Shown: piece by piece, positions 23,320 through 34,861 of the stretch
Numbering within the stretch: position 1 is the stretch's first letter
How the letters are laid out: every line of letters begins with the position of its first letter
DNA from: Populus alba
Lineage: Eukaryota > Streptophyta > Magnoliopsida > Malpighiales > Salicaceae
NCBI RefSeq assembly: GCF_005239225.2
Contig: NC_133284.1
Span: 7,221,770-7,285,769, forward strand
Direction: 5' to 3'
DNA length: 64,000 nucleotides
Notes under the pieces: generated by a model
What the model was told of the DNA's origin: nothing
Database searches by the model: none
Seen by the model: the letters and a program-made list of their open reading frames with translations, nothing else
Made by a program: the position numbers and the translations under genes

Positions 23320-24830
23320 TTTAACATTAATACATCAAAACAATTCTAAAATATATATATATATATAAATAATTTTTAAAAAAATTATAAAGCACTGTTT
23401 GGAACCTAATTTCTCGCTATCGTCTTGGGTACTTCTAGATAGATAAGGATTTTCTTTTTTGGACATAAAATAGTTAGTAAGAAGGAAATTAAATTTTAAA
23501 ACAAAATTAGAAAAAGGAAGGTAGAACTACATCTGCAGCTCAAATCAGACCAGTCTGGAAAAACAAATCTATGAATTCAAATAACGATTCTTAATGACAA
23601 TTTTTCGTCATCAGTCTCAAATTAAGGTAACTGATCAATAAAGAGTTGTACCTTACAGGGTGTCGTTCAGATTTGCATATAATCTGACAGAAAAGCATGC
23701 ATGTTTTGTCTGTCCGAGCATCCTGTTTTCTTTTTCTAAAATCACCTACTCGTCCAAACCAAACGTTGTCTTTACTGTGCTGCATGAATCAGGTCATCCT
23801 AAATAACGATTTGCAAAGTTAATACTCTCATCAATGCAGCTTCAAGACATCTCTGATATATGAACTTGATCCGGCTCCCATAAAGCTGCATGATGCAAAC
23901 ATCCTCAATATTTTGTACTCCTCTTTTCTTCCCCTTCCTGAATATTATAAATAAACCAAGATAAGCATAGACGAAGGGAAAATTAAAATTCTAGCTAAAG
24001 ACAGATTCAAAACATATTCACGTACCCATAATAATGTCAAGACCAGAACAGTTGTTAGCACCAGCAGAAATATTCATAGTTTCTGATGAATAGCATCTGA
24101 ACTGGACGGCTGAATGCATATTGAGGGATTTTTGGTGAGATGTGGTTGTGAGGAATCATGGGCGAGCTGATTTCTTTTTAAAATGAAGGCAGTATCAATC
24201 ATTGACGAAGACTACACAAAGCGCTGCATTGTTTGACGAGGTCACTGCGGTACCATGTGAAACACAACCCTTTTAACTACCTGTTGTCGAGGACTTGGTT
24301 TTATTGGCCGATAATTTTTTATAGAACTTGTCGGTGGATAGTAGATAAATTTTAAAAAATCTTATCTAAAAGAAATTATAAATGGCCAATAGGCTAATTT
24401 TAAAAAAATATGGGACTTTTGTTTTCTATCTATAACAAAAAGGACGAGCACCCTTCTTTCCCCAACCCCATTTATCAATTACAATAACTTCAGATGGAGT
24501 ATTCTTTCAATTTGTAATGGGTCATCCTCAAATTAAAAACTCAAATTCAAATTAAAAAAAAAAAACCTGATCCCATCTTTTTTCATAAATAAATAAATTT
24601 ACGAGAAATCAAATTACCAAAAGCATCCTCCATTTTTCACAACTGGTTCTAACCCCTAACCACCACATCAGCAAATTGATGTCCCTTTTAGAAGAAATTG
24701 CCTCTCAACATCCTGCATCAACACACAAGCAGTCATCAGTATGAGCCCTCAGTGAAAAATCTTGAGGCCAACTGTTCTCTGTTGTGAATGGCTACTGTAA
24801 GAACTACTTCAAGAAACATACATATATTAT
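23320..24830. repeat. Segmental duplication, copy 2
   Basis: 23,390-24,475 matches copy 1 (8,710-10,786). The continuation 24,420-24,800 matches 45,508-45,782 plus 46,716-46,830. This copy lacks both the hAT element of copy 1 (site near 23,435) and the 933-bp insertion of the third copy (site at 24,690/24,691), so it shows both sites unoccupied. Confidence 0.85.
23831..24119 (-). CDS. Candidate two-exon small protein (66 aa), copy 2
   Basis: Exon 1 is 24,119-24,026 with donor GTACGT, and exon 2 is 23,937-23,831 with acceptor TTCAG. Both have the same lengths (94 and 107 nt) as the copy at 10,145-10,433, and both are open. No known domain is recognised. See copy 1 for the substitution pattern, which favours exon 1 over exon 2 as coding. 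Confidence 0.3.
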
Positions 24831-25712
24831 TGAATTCCATGTTTTTCCAACATTTCATTACTCCTCCTGGTATAAGTCATAGCTATAAATATGGCTAATA
24901 CACTTATTAATTTCTACCTCATGTACGCGCGCATTCAACTTACGAATTTCTTTACTATCAAGTTATCATGCTTTTCTTAGTATTAAACTTCCTATCACAC
25001 TTAATTCACTCATCATTAACATATAAAATCTCAAATCTCACTTTACCCCAGGTTAACCTAATTTGCTGATTTAGCGAGTTAAATCTTTTTTCTTTTTTTT
25101 TCTTGAATTACTTTTTTCAACTTCATTTTTTAAATTTGAGTTCGTTGAGAATTGGGATTTAATTTTATTTTTTTTTTTGCTTTTCATGAAATTATTGTGG
25201 TCTTAAACAAACATCAAATATTAGGTTGGTGCTTGATTTTGTGATAATTTATTTTTGTTGTTGTATAGTTAAATAAAGAAAAGTTCCATGAAAAAAAAAA
25301 TAAAGTTATTAATTCTGGAGTCCAAGCTCTCGTTTGCTAGTTTGATAGGTTTACTCACCAAGTCTGATATGCCTTTTTTTTTGTCTTTTGATTTTTTTTT
25401 ATTTCATCCTTCAATATTGAATTAATTAGGAAACAAGCTTCCTTATTTATCTGGGTTTATTTTATATCGAGTTATTGCAGTTTCAAACAAACTTCTTGAC
25501 ATTGTGTTAGTACTTGATTTTGCAAACAAGTATTTTTTTATAATTAAATAAAAATAATTTAAAAAAACTAAGTTATTAAACCCAATAAAATATATTTATG
25601 ATCCGAGAACTGGATTGACCGAGGTCGATCCCATATCTAATCGTCTTAATATTTTAAAGAAGAATTTTCATCTTGAATTTTTTTACCCAGTACAAGTCAT
25701 GTTTTTACCGGT
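24831..25712. other. AT-rich intergenic DNA, no gene seen
   Basis: T-rich phrases (GAGTTCGTTGAGAATT, GCAGTTTCAAACAAAC, ATTTTGTG/CAAA) repeat loosely at about 25,080-25,260 and 25,430-25,560. These look like an old tandem or dispersed repeat. There is no coding frame. Confidence 0.45.
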
Positions 25713-27060
25713 TGTTGCACGTCCCCGCGCGGCATCGAAAGCGATTTTTTTTGTTTGCTTGATTAATCTTTGAAAGTCGTCACTTAATATTTGGTTTAAG
25801 ATCATTAGAAAATCCAAGTGTATTAGTCTTGTCAGAGATTTAAAAGTAAAAAACTGGTTGTAATTAAAAAAAAATATTATCACCCCTAACACGCTTTATC
25901 TGAGATAAATTGTTTCGTAATTTGATATAACTTGAAAGTTTTGACAATTTATCTTGATCCTAGCCTTTTAAAAAATAATCTCCTCGATAAAAAGATCCTT
26001 AAAAATCTAACAATTCTAACATCAATAAAACAAAACAAACTCTTTATTTTTTTTAACATAAATACATCTTATAAATAAGATCAAAATCCTTCATCGTGTG
26101 CAAATAAAATCATTAAATTCTTTTTTCTTGTATTTTTAATTTTATAATTCTATAACATTCATAACATAAAATACAAACATACACAAAATCCCTTTTCATT
26201 ATGTTTTTTCTCACACCCCACATTTACTTGTTACAAAATAATAAAAATCAAATAACACAATATACAATTCAAAAATTATAAAATAAACCCCAAGAAATCA
26301 GTAATTGCTGGGAAAACTTTCGGAACTCCAGGAACAGTAGCAGCGCGTTTGCTCCACACGCCACCGTTTCATGTAGCTGGCGGGAAGGCCAAAAGGCTGT
26401 CAGCGACTGGGCTTCTTTAACGTCTAGTCGGCAGCGATGGAGGAGAAAAGAGTGTTGTCTAGTCGTTGGTTTTGGTTGGAAATGGGGCTGGATCTATAGG
26501 CGTTGTTGTGTGTTAGCTGCTGCGGGAGGCTGATTGCAGAAGATGAAAATGAGTGTTACCCAGGCACTGATGTGGGTGGGTTGCTGGCTCTCTGGTGAGG
26601 ATGGTGCTACTGCGGCTGACGGTGAAAACCGGCTGAGAGTAGTGTCAAGGGCTGTCTTTGCTAGTCTGTGGAGGAAAGGAAGATAGATTGGGGTTTGCTG
26701 TGGGGAGGTTATAGAGGGGCACCAGAAATTAATGGGAAGGAAGAGTGAGGGGGTGTCTTGTGGTTAAGAAAGGATAGGAACGATGGAGAGGTTGGAGTAG
26801 AGATGGGGAACCGGTGGGTGTTGGCATGGCAACTGCTTTGGCCAAGGGAAAGGGAATGCTTTGGCTGGTTCTTGGAGAAAAAAAATCAAGGAAGATGGGG
26901 GTGGCAACTTGGTTTGAAAGAGATAGATTTAGGATTTTTTTTTTTTTACTCTCAAAATTGGCCCTCACCCTTTGTGAATCTGTTTCCTCCCCTGGTCCCA
27001 ATTTTTTCTTCTCTATTTATAGAGAGAAAAAAAATATTTTTTTTTTTAAATGCTTAGTAA
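25713..27060 (-). repeat. Diverged solo LTR or LTR fragment of a Tat/Ogre relative
   Basis: The left edge TGTTGCACGTCCC continues through GCGATTTTTTTTGTTTG, GTCGTCACTTAATATTTGG, TCAGAGATTTAAA, ACTGGTTG and ATTATCACCCCTAACACG. This parallels the left 200 bp of the LTRs at 10,978 and 17,475 with many substitutions. A minus-strand TATA box (CTATAAATAG, 27,013-27,022) fits a minus-oriented LTR. The right edge is not clear. No internal retroelement genes adjoin it, so it is probably a solo LTR. The open frames at 26.7-27.1 kb lie inside it and look fortuitous. Confidence 0.55.
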
Positions 27061-27504
27061 AACATCTGTAATTGATTTTTTTTTTAAACAAACAATATCA
27101 ATATCACTTCAAAAAAAAACCAATAATTTTTAAATAATGCATTAAAAGTTGATCGCATTTAAAAACCTTTGAAATTTAAATTTTTTTAAGATGACAGTAA
27201 AAATACTAAAAATAATATAAATATATCAAGAACATATATTTTTTGGGTTTTTGTTTTTGTTTTTTTTGCTATTTTTTGGATTTTCAAACACTTATCTAAA
27301 AAATGGGTTAAAAATTAGGTAGCAAGACCGTCATCCAAGTTAATTTTAGACCAGTTAATTTTTTATATACTGATATTAAAAATAAATTTTAAAAAAATTA
27401 AAAAATATATTATACATTTCCGACACAGTAAACACTCCTTAGTGAATCAAAGTTCCGTAACTGAGACAAATACTATAAAGTATATATATTAGTAGTACAG
27501 TACT

Positions 27505-29041
27505 TTATCGTGTATGTTCCTCTTCATGGTTCTTATCATTGTTTATCTTCATGCATAAAGCTTCAACAGTCATTTTGAACACAATGTTTTCACGTCGTAG
27601 TTGTTCATTTCTTCCTTGAAGCTGAAGTGTAATTGAGTTGTCCTGATTGTTAGCACAGCTCGTTAATTGATCCATTTGAGATTTTAGAAGAGTATTTTCA
27701 CGTTGAAGATCTATAATTTGGGACTGGACCTGCAAAATGGAATGAAGATAATAGTGAGATATAGATGAATCAATTAAATTAAGAAATGAAAGAGAGAGAA
27801 CTTACTAGGTGCGTTGTGAAAACCTCCACGACCATCTTTTGTGTATCAAGGCTACCTTCCAATCGACGAACTTCTTGCTGAAGATGCTTAATCTCTTCTT
27901 CCTGAGACTTTAAAGCATGATCATTCCTAACACATTCTTGATTTAAACGATTATTTTCTGTCTTTAGACGATCATTTTCTGCCTTGGTATTTTCTCTGTC
28001 TTCCTGAAGAAAGTAAATATTAGCACGTAAAATGAAAGGAAGAAGACAAATTGAGCAAGGCAAGATAAGCAAATAACATTAAATTCTGGGGGAGAGGTAA
28101 TTGGTCTTACCTTGCATTTTTCCCGGTATGCCTTGTCGACCGTTCTTTTCTTTTCAGATGTTCGATACTCAAAACCTTCGGGAGATTTTCTTACCCGATT
28201 ATTACGGCAAGTTGTTTCTGCAGCCTGAAAACTTCCCTGTTGAGCAGACAGGTAATCAAATGTTTGGTGACTTTTGTCATTCATTTCCAGTTTAGTAGTG
28301 GCTTTGTCTGGTGAGAAATCAGAACTTCCTGGTTGAACTTGTGGGCTATCAAGTGCTTGATGATTGTTATCATTTACTTCAAGAGCTGCTGTTCTTGGAG
28401 CCGTTGAAAATCCAGGTTGGGGCGAGAAGTAATTGAGTGTTTGATGATCGTTGCCATTTACTTCCATATCAGTATTGGCCCTGTTTTGCTCCTGAGAATC
28501 TTCTGGTTGGGCTGAAGTGTAATCGATCGTGTGATTATTTGGAACTGCATACAGTCCATCCAGTGTCAACGTGTTTGATGCATCTGTACTCACAGAAAAA
28601 CATTTACAATAACAAATTTGTTTAGAGAAATTCAAATGTAAAAAACACTCTTTGAAGCTACAGATACTCGATCCAAAGTAAGACTGTACGCAGCTGCACA
28701 CGACTGTGCACGCCCACACATGGATATGATACATCAGATTAGTGATTCAAGAACGAGAGAGAATTCACCCTAAGAAAGTTAAGAGAATACAAAGTAGAAG
28801 CTGGAATTAGAAGATCAGAACCCAAAGTTTTGGTGACAAACTCTTTAAGGATGAAATTTTCCAGATTTAAGCAAAACAAAAACAATTTATTTTTTTCAAA
28901 TAGTCTATTAACAAGAACTTAAACCTTGATTTATCTGAAAAGACAAATATTACAGCTAAGCCTGTTGTTTCCTAATTATAGTTAAAGACTTCGCATATGT
29001 ATCTTACCAAATAGCTTCTGCCAAAAATTGCCACCTTCCAT
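27505..29041 (-). CDS. bZIP-like basic/coiled-coil protein, family member B (4 exons, 309 aa)
   Basis: The exons are 29,041-29,008, 28,583-28,111, 28,003-27,806 and 27,729-27,505 (34, 473, 198 and 225 nt). Introns are GT-AG and the phases (1, 0, 0) match members A, C and D. The first exon gives only MEGGNFWQKLF. Exon 2 is enlarged by about four degenerate repeats of roughly 30 residues (residues ~26-145) around a core like HQTLNYFSPQPGF. It ends with SEKKRTV and the basic motif DKAYREKCK (161-169). Exons 3 and 4 are coiled coil, and the C-terminus holds ALCMKINND. Here the leucine expected nine residues after the motif is Asn, and the heptad starts three residues later. An ACACGTGG-type G-box (CACGTG, 29,176-29,181) lies about 135 bp upstream of the ATG. 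Function is not known; nuclear dimeric DNA binding is inference. Confidence 0.72.
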
Positions 29042-29244
29042 TGCAGGCAGCTGACAAGGGCAAGCGAAAGGATGATTGCCTTTGCTTAACTTCTTTCTTG
29101 GCTTCAAAAGTGCAAGAGTATAAAAAGAGGAGGGAGAGAAGACAGAAGACACTAAGAAGTAAGAATAACGAACGACACGTGGGAAGACAAAATAGACTGT
29201 ATAAAAGACTCGGTGCTTGCTTCTCACGTAAATCAGCACTCAAA

Positions 29245-29275
29245 TCGCACGAAAGAAGTCCGAACCTCGCGTCTA
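29245..29275 (+). promoter_or_regulatory. CG-rich promoter element of gene B (weaker match)
   Basis: TCGCACGAAA at 29,245-29,254 is identical to the block upstream of gene C, and is followed 13 bp later by CGCGTCTA in place of GCGCGATA. It lies about 205-235 bp upstream of the ATG, in the same orientation relative to the gene as in A, C and D. Confidence 0.4.
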
Positions 29276-29447
29276 TAATCCAAATAGGATTATTTTTCAA
29301 GGTTGGAAACAAAACCCACCTCCTTCTACTTTCATGAATTTCCACTTCGTGACGTAGTTATCATTATATATGTATATGATCTCACATAATCTGCCATTCG
29401 GTCACATCTAAAAGCTACCAATGTCTCCTCTGCATCTTGGTTAGACT

Positions 29448-30663
29448 TGTCAAAGAACCATCTCAACCTTACAGTTTAAGCTAGGGGTAAGCAAAAAAAC
29501 CGAAAAACTGATTAAACCGAGAAAACCAGAAAAAAAAATAACCGAAAAAACCGAATCTAAAAAAAAACCGATCAAACCGATTAGAAAAATTAAAAAACAA
29601 GCCGGTTTGGTTTTAAAAAGCTGAAACCGAATAAACCGAACTGAACCGAACCAGTTCAAGTAAAAAAATTAATAGTACTATAAATACCTACTTTTCAGCT
29701 TTCCCCTTCTCCTTTCTAAACCCTAGCCGCCACCCATGTTTCACAATCTTTACCTCTCAACTCAGCCCCCACCCCTATCTTCACTCTCAACCTTTATCGC
29801 CCATGTTTCTCAATCTTTATCTCTCAGCAGAGCCCCCCCTCCCATCTTCATCTCTCATCCCTCAACCTTTCTCACAACCCCCACTCAACATCTTCATCTC
29901 TCAACCTTTCTTTAAGGCTTCAAGCACAATTTTTTTGTCCTTTTCTTTAAGCATAGTCGACTAAGCTCATGGATTAACAACCAAATAGCAGCTCTGGAGC
30001 CTCCCTCTCTTCAATCTTTATCTTTTAATTTTTGTCCTTGTTTATTTTTTTTTTTCTAATTTCTGTAGATCTGTTATGTATTCATTTTCTATATTTATTT
30101 ACAAGAATGTTGATTTGCCATTCATGTTGCGATTACTGTAATGGATGTTGTGATAAATATTTTTTTCAAATTTTCGTTTGAATCTTGTTCTTTTTGGCTT
30201 CCTGATTCAGAAAACCTGCTTGATATGCTTGGCCAAGATGAAATCGGTTTTTTCTGGTTTTTCCTTTCAATTAACCGAACCGAACCGAAAGTGGTCGGTT
30301 TGAACCGGTTTCGGTTCTGATTTAAAAATAAATAAATAAATCGGTTTGGTTAGTTTTTTTGGTGAAAACTGGATCGAACCGGAAATGTTCACCCCTAGCT
30401 TAAGCTATTAGATAAGATTTCAAGATATAATTTATATTATTTTTTAATATATCCTCTCAAATAAAAGCCTTTTGAACTTGAAACTTGCACAAGTCTATAT
30501 TACATTGTGCTTAATTTTTATCAAATAAATGGGGGATGATGAGATTCGAATTCGTGACCGTTTGGTCATCAATGCTCTGATACCATGTCAAAGAATCATC
30601 TTAACCCAATAGCTTAAGCTGTTAAGTGACGTCTCGGGATATAATTTATATTATTCTCTAACA
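29448..30663 (-). mobile_element. TRIM element with a hAT element nested in one LTR
   Basis: The right LTR (30,586-30,663) begins TGTCAAAGAATCATC and ends TTATTCTCTAACA in plus orientation. The left LTR starts at 29,448 with the same phrase and is split by the hAT insertion, resuming at 30,406. Next to the right LTR, plus-strand GCTCTGATACCA (30,574-30,585) is TGGTATCAGAGC on the minus strand, the initiator-Met tRNA primer site, which sets the orientation as minus. There is no coding capacity. Confidence 0.8.
29482..30397. mobile_element. Non-autonomous hAT element 2 (916 bp, 8-bp TSD)
   Basis: The termini are TAGGGGTAAGCA and TGTTCACCCCTA. The target duplication is GTTTAAGC (29,474-29,481) and GCTTAAGC (30,398-30,405), one mismatch. 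Subterminal AACCGA/TCGGTT arrays lie at 29,500-29,660 and 30,270-30,380. The middle begins with TAAACCCTAGCCGCCACCC (near 29,717), a leader-like phrase shared with elements 1 and 3, and continues as C/T-rich DNA. No transposase is present. Confidence 0.9.
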
Positions 30664-33600
30664 AAGCCTACACAGGTGAGCAAAAGGAAGGAATTTTGTT
30701 TGTATCAGCTATTAGTAAATTTCTTATTAACTCTTGAATGATACGAGACTCTGGTTTTATAAAAGCTATTCAGCTGAGAAAACAAAGGTCATGTTTTTGT
30801 ATATTTTTTTTATTAATTTGGGTGTTTAGGTCAGTATATGTATATTTTAATTAATTTCACGAGCCCTGAAATTAACGATTATATAACCCTGAAATTTATA
30901 AGACTCGAATAAATAATTTCTAAATTTAAAAACCTCACCGGTACCTCTTATAATTTTGTCTTGAGGGCCATGTAGTAGTGGATATGGATTAACATATCAT
31001 CATCATCAAATCACTGTCATTAGTCAATGCATTTTCTCATGCATGCTCTGAACTTGTGACGGTCCCATGGCGGTTGATTACCCTTCCAATCTGGTGGCGC
31101 AACTGGGGCCAGAACGACCCTGCCCATTTCCTCCTCATTTACCAAAATCTGTCTGCTCTCTGTCATCAACCGCATCCACATGTTATTGATATAATCATTA
31201 AGATAAATCTTACATATCAGAATAGATCACCGATAATTACCCGATTATATTATACTTCGTTCGTGTCTAAAAATGACGGGTGATATATATATTTTTTAGT
31301 GGTGTTCTTTTCAGTCCTGTATTATCTATCAATTGCATGTTTAAATAAATTTATTTCTCTTTTCACTACAAACCAAGCAAGCAAGACAAGATGAAGCTTC
31401 TTTGAAATGTGCATTGGTCCCTTTGAAATGACTACGATACTTCCAAGGCTTATACTGGCTTTTTCTTTGTGGAGCAGATATATTCAAGTGTCATACTATT
31501 CATAATAACAATGGTTTTTACCCTATTGGCAGAAGTTTTCCATTATATATATAAAAAAACTGCATTTATATTCATTTATTAAAAAAAAAAAAAGGTTAGA
31601 AAATTGAAGTTCTGCTCCTTTGGATTGAGAAATACATGAATTCAAAAACAAATCATTAATTTGTCTGCTCAGGGCACTGTGATCTGTGATCATCCGATGA
31701 TCTGTCGACTCAGAGTACTCTATCTGGGGCTGAACATCCCAGATTCCAAATCCCCTGCTTGTGCATGTTCATGGCGGGTTGTGAAGTCACTCCGAACCTT
31801 CTTTGTAATTCTTGTAGTTTTAGATTTGTTGGAAGGTTGAACTAACCTAATTCAACCAGGAAAATAAGATATTAGCCCTTCATCATTTCTTAAAGCACTA
31901 TTTTTCTTCTCCATCTTCAATTAATTTGAACCAGTACCGGTATCTGATTAGGACACCCAAAAATGAAATTATCATGTTGAAATTGTATTATTAGTCCTAG
32001 TACTTATCCTTAAAAACATGTTTGTTTTTGCGTTTTAAAAAATATTTTAAAAAAGTTTAATTTTTTTTTTAATTTTTTTATTTTAAATTAATTTTTTAGT
32101 GTTTTTATATTATTTTGATGTGCGAGAATAAAAAAAATAAAATATATTATTTCAATATATTTTATATAAAAAATACTTTGAAAAATAATTACTATTACAG
32201 AATTAAAATTATTCAATTATTCAAGAATAACTGTTTCTTTGTAATCTTAAATCATAATGCAATATCCATGCCTGGACAAATGTTCAAAATCATACATGAC
32301 TTGTCAACAGAACAATTAATTTTTATTTTGATTTTTTTCCTTGATTTTTTTATTTTATTCTTCAAATACTTGGTTAATCAAAAGTTAAACTTTAACAAAA
32401 GTTGTGGGGAAAACACCTAATTATAATAATCTTTTTTATTTTTATTTTTATTTAAAAAAAGTTGGTGCTAAACTTCACAAAACAAAAAAGAATTCAATTT
32501 TCTGAAATTAAAAAGCAAGGGATCAAAATTAAAAAAAGAGAAAAAAAATAGCAGCCCTTTGTTGTTTTTTTTTATCAATGGGTGCTTTCAGGTTCGGTGC
32601 TCTATTTTATTTTTTTTCAGTCATCTTTTTTTCTATTTCAATTTTATTATTCACTGTTATGTTGATTAGGATTTTTATTGATAATTTATTTTAATTTATT
32701 TTAATTTATTTTTTATTTATTTATCTATGTATTAAATAATTGTTTCAACATCCGTTTAGTTATCGACTTTGTGAGGTATTGTTGAGATTCTTCATTTTTC
32801 TAAAGATTAAGGGTAAGAAGACTAAATTGAAGAACAACAAAACAATGAATCCTGGATAGAAGAATAGCACAAGACAGTCATGAAAACCGAGGTAATAAGA
32901 AAGAGAAGGTAAGAAATAAAGAATGGTTTGGCAGTCATACTGGACCTCCTCTTACAACACCCTCCGCATTTTAGGGGACGTAATGACAATTCCAACAACA
33001 ATAAATAAATAAATAAATAATGACATCAATTGGATCATGGTTAAATGCTCATCCACCGCCCAAAGGCTACAGGCCTTTCTCATACCTTGCCGCGTGTTTC
33101 GCATAAGCTAAGCACTTGTCTGTTCTTCTTTCAGTTACGACCTTGACATCACGACCGTGAAATCATAGTTATTAAATCTAATCTCGACGTTAATTTAAGT
33201 TAAGAAATTGAGTTTTAGATTTTATATATTAATTCAGAAAAATTAAAAAATATATTTAAAGTTTTAATATTTTATATAAAAAAATTTAATAATAAATCAT
33301 GTAAATATAGATTATATATATTAGAAATAATAAAGTTTAAAAGAATATTTAAAAAAAAAAACATTTATCTCACATTAAAAAATTATTATGTTATCCTTTT
33401 AAGTTGAAATATTTAAATAAAAAAAAATTATCCTATATTGAAAAAAAAATAATTTTTTTTCTTGTGAACATAATATATATATATATATATATTAAAAAAC
33501 TATAAATTTCATATTGAAAAAATAATTTTTTTTTGTAAAATATAGATTATATATATTAAACGGTTTCAAATCCCATATTGAAAACATATTATGTTATTCT

Positions 33601-33930
33601 TTTATGTTGAAGTATTTAAATAAAAAAAAAAATTATCCCACATTAAAAAAAACTTAACTTGTTTTTCAAATTTTTTATTTTCTTTTTTACATTGTATCAG
33701 TGTTTCTATACTTAAGTTTAAGAAATATCACCATGGAAAAAAGAGTGATTTGTTATAATAATAATACACTCCGCACAGGTCAATATTTTTTTTTAAAATG
33801 TAAAAAAATATTAAAAATATGAAGAATGTTTTAATAGTGTTATTAAACATAACCAAGTAAGTTAATTTTTAAACTTCTACTCAACTCTTTGCCAAACTCA
33901 AGTAATGTTGGTCTGGTATGACGCTTTAGG
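30664..33930. other. Intergenic DNA, no supportable gene
   Basis: Two GC-rich patches (31,050-31,190 and 31,660-31,830) stand out from A/T-rich surroundings. Each has open frames on one or both strands, but no recognised domain and no clear partner exon. The rest is homopolymer-rich and TA-rich DNA, including a (TA)n run at 33,473-33,492. Confidence 0.45.
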
Positions 33931-33939
33931 TTTGGCAGC

Positions 33940-34861
33940 TAGGGGTGTGCAAAAAAACTGGAAAACCGAATAAACCGAGAAAACCGAGAAAAAATTAACT
34001 GAAAAAACCGAACCGATAAAAAAAACCGATTAAACCGATTAGAATAGTTAGGAAAAATCCTGGTTCGGTTTTCGGTTTTGTAATGCAGGAACCGGTTAAC
34101 CCGGACCGGACCGAACCGGTTCAAACAAAGTCATTATAAATAGAAAAATTATCCCCCCTCTTCTTAACCCTAGCCGCAGCCCCTCTCACTCTCTCTCCAG
34201 TAACCTCCTCAAGCCTTCCCTTCTCCCTCTCCCTCTTAGCTGGGTTGTGGTGCAGAGAGGCTGAGTTGTGGTGCAGCTGAGTTTTTGTGGCTGTTGGAGG
34301 GAGGCTGTAATGGGTGTCTAGGTGAGAAAGGGTTCCGATCTGTGAGGATGGGGGTGAACTTAGTCAGGTCATTCATCAAACTTTCTATTATTCTAACCCC
34401 TGATCCATCCATATCTCTAAATATTGATCTCCATACAATGCTTTCAATGAATGGAACCAGATTGTCTTGGGAAATCTCATTGCCATAATTTTAATTAGGT
34501 GAAGAAAATATTGGATTATGTATATTAATGCAGTTTGTTGGGTTCAGGGTTTGTTACTTTGTTTGCTAGGGAAAGAATGGTGAGAGGCCGGTCTGGTTTT
34601 TCTTTGCAAAGGGAGGGGCTGGTGACCATCCTTAACAGGGAAAGAGCCAAAAAGGGGAAAGCTCTGGCTCCGGGTGGAAGAAATATGAGCATATAGATTT
34701 TCTCAGTTTTTTGAAATCAAGAACCGAACCGGACCGGGCCGAAACCGGTCGGTTTGACTCGGTTTCGGTTCGGTTTTGGTTTTTTTTCAAAAAAAAAAGA
34801 GAACCGGTTTGGTTGTTTTTTTCAGTTCAAAACCGAACCGAACCGAAAATGCTCACCCCTA
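33940..34861. mobile_element. Non-autonomous hAT element 3 (922 bp, 8-bp TSD)
   Basis: The termini are TAGGGGTGTGCA and TGCTCACCCCTA. A perfect 8-bp target duplication, TTGGCAGC, lies at 33,932-33,939 and 34,862-34,869. CGGTTT-type subterminal arrays lie at 33,960-34,125 and 34,720-34,850. The interior starts TTAACCCTAGCCGCAGCCC (near 34,165) and then becomes C/T-rich. No transposase is present. Confidence 0.93.

Noticed and set aside
26729..27071. Overlapping frames of 85-99 codons on both strands
   Set aside because: They lie in a diverged LTR and have no domain or splice context.
29041..29337. 98-codon plus-strand Lys/Arg-rich frame
   Set aside because: It overlaps the promoter and first exon of gene B on the other strand. 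No homology or promoter of its own is recognised.
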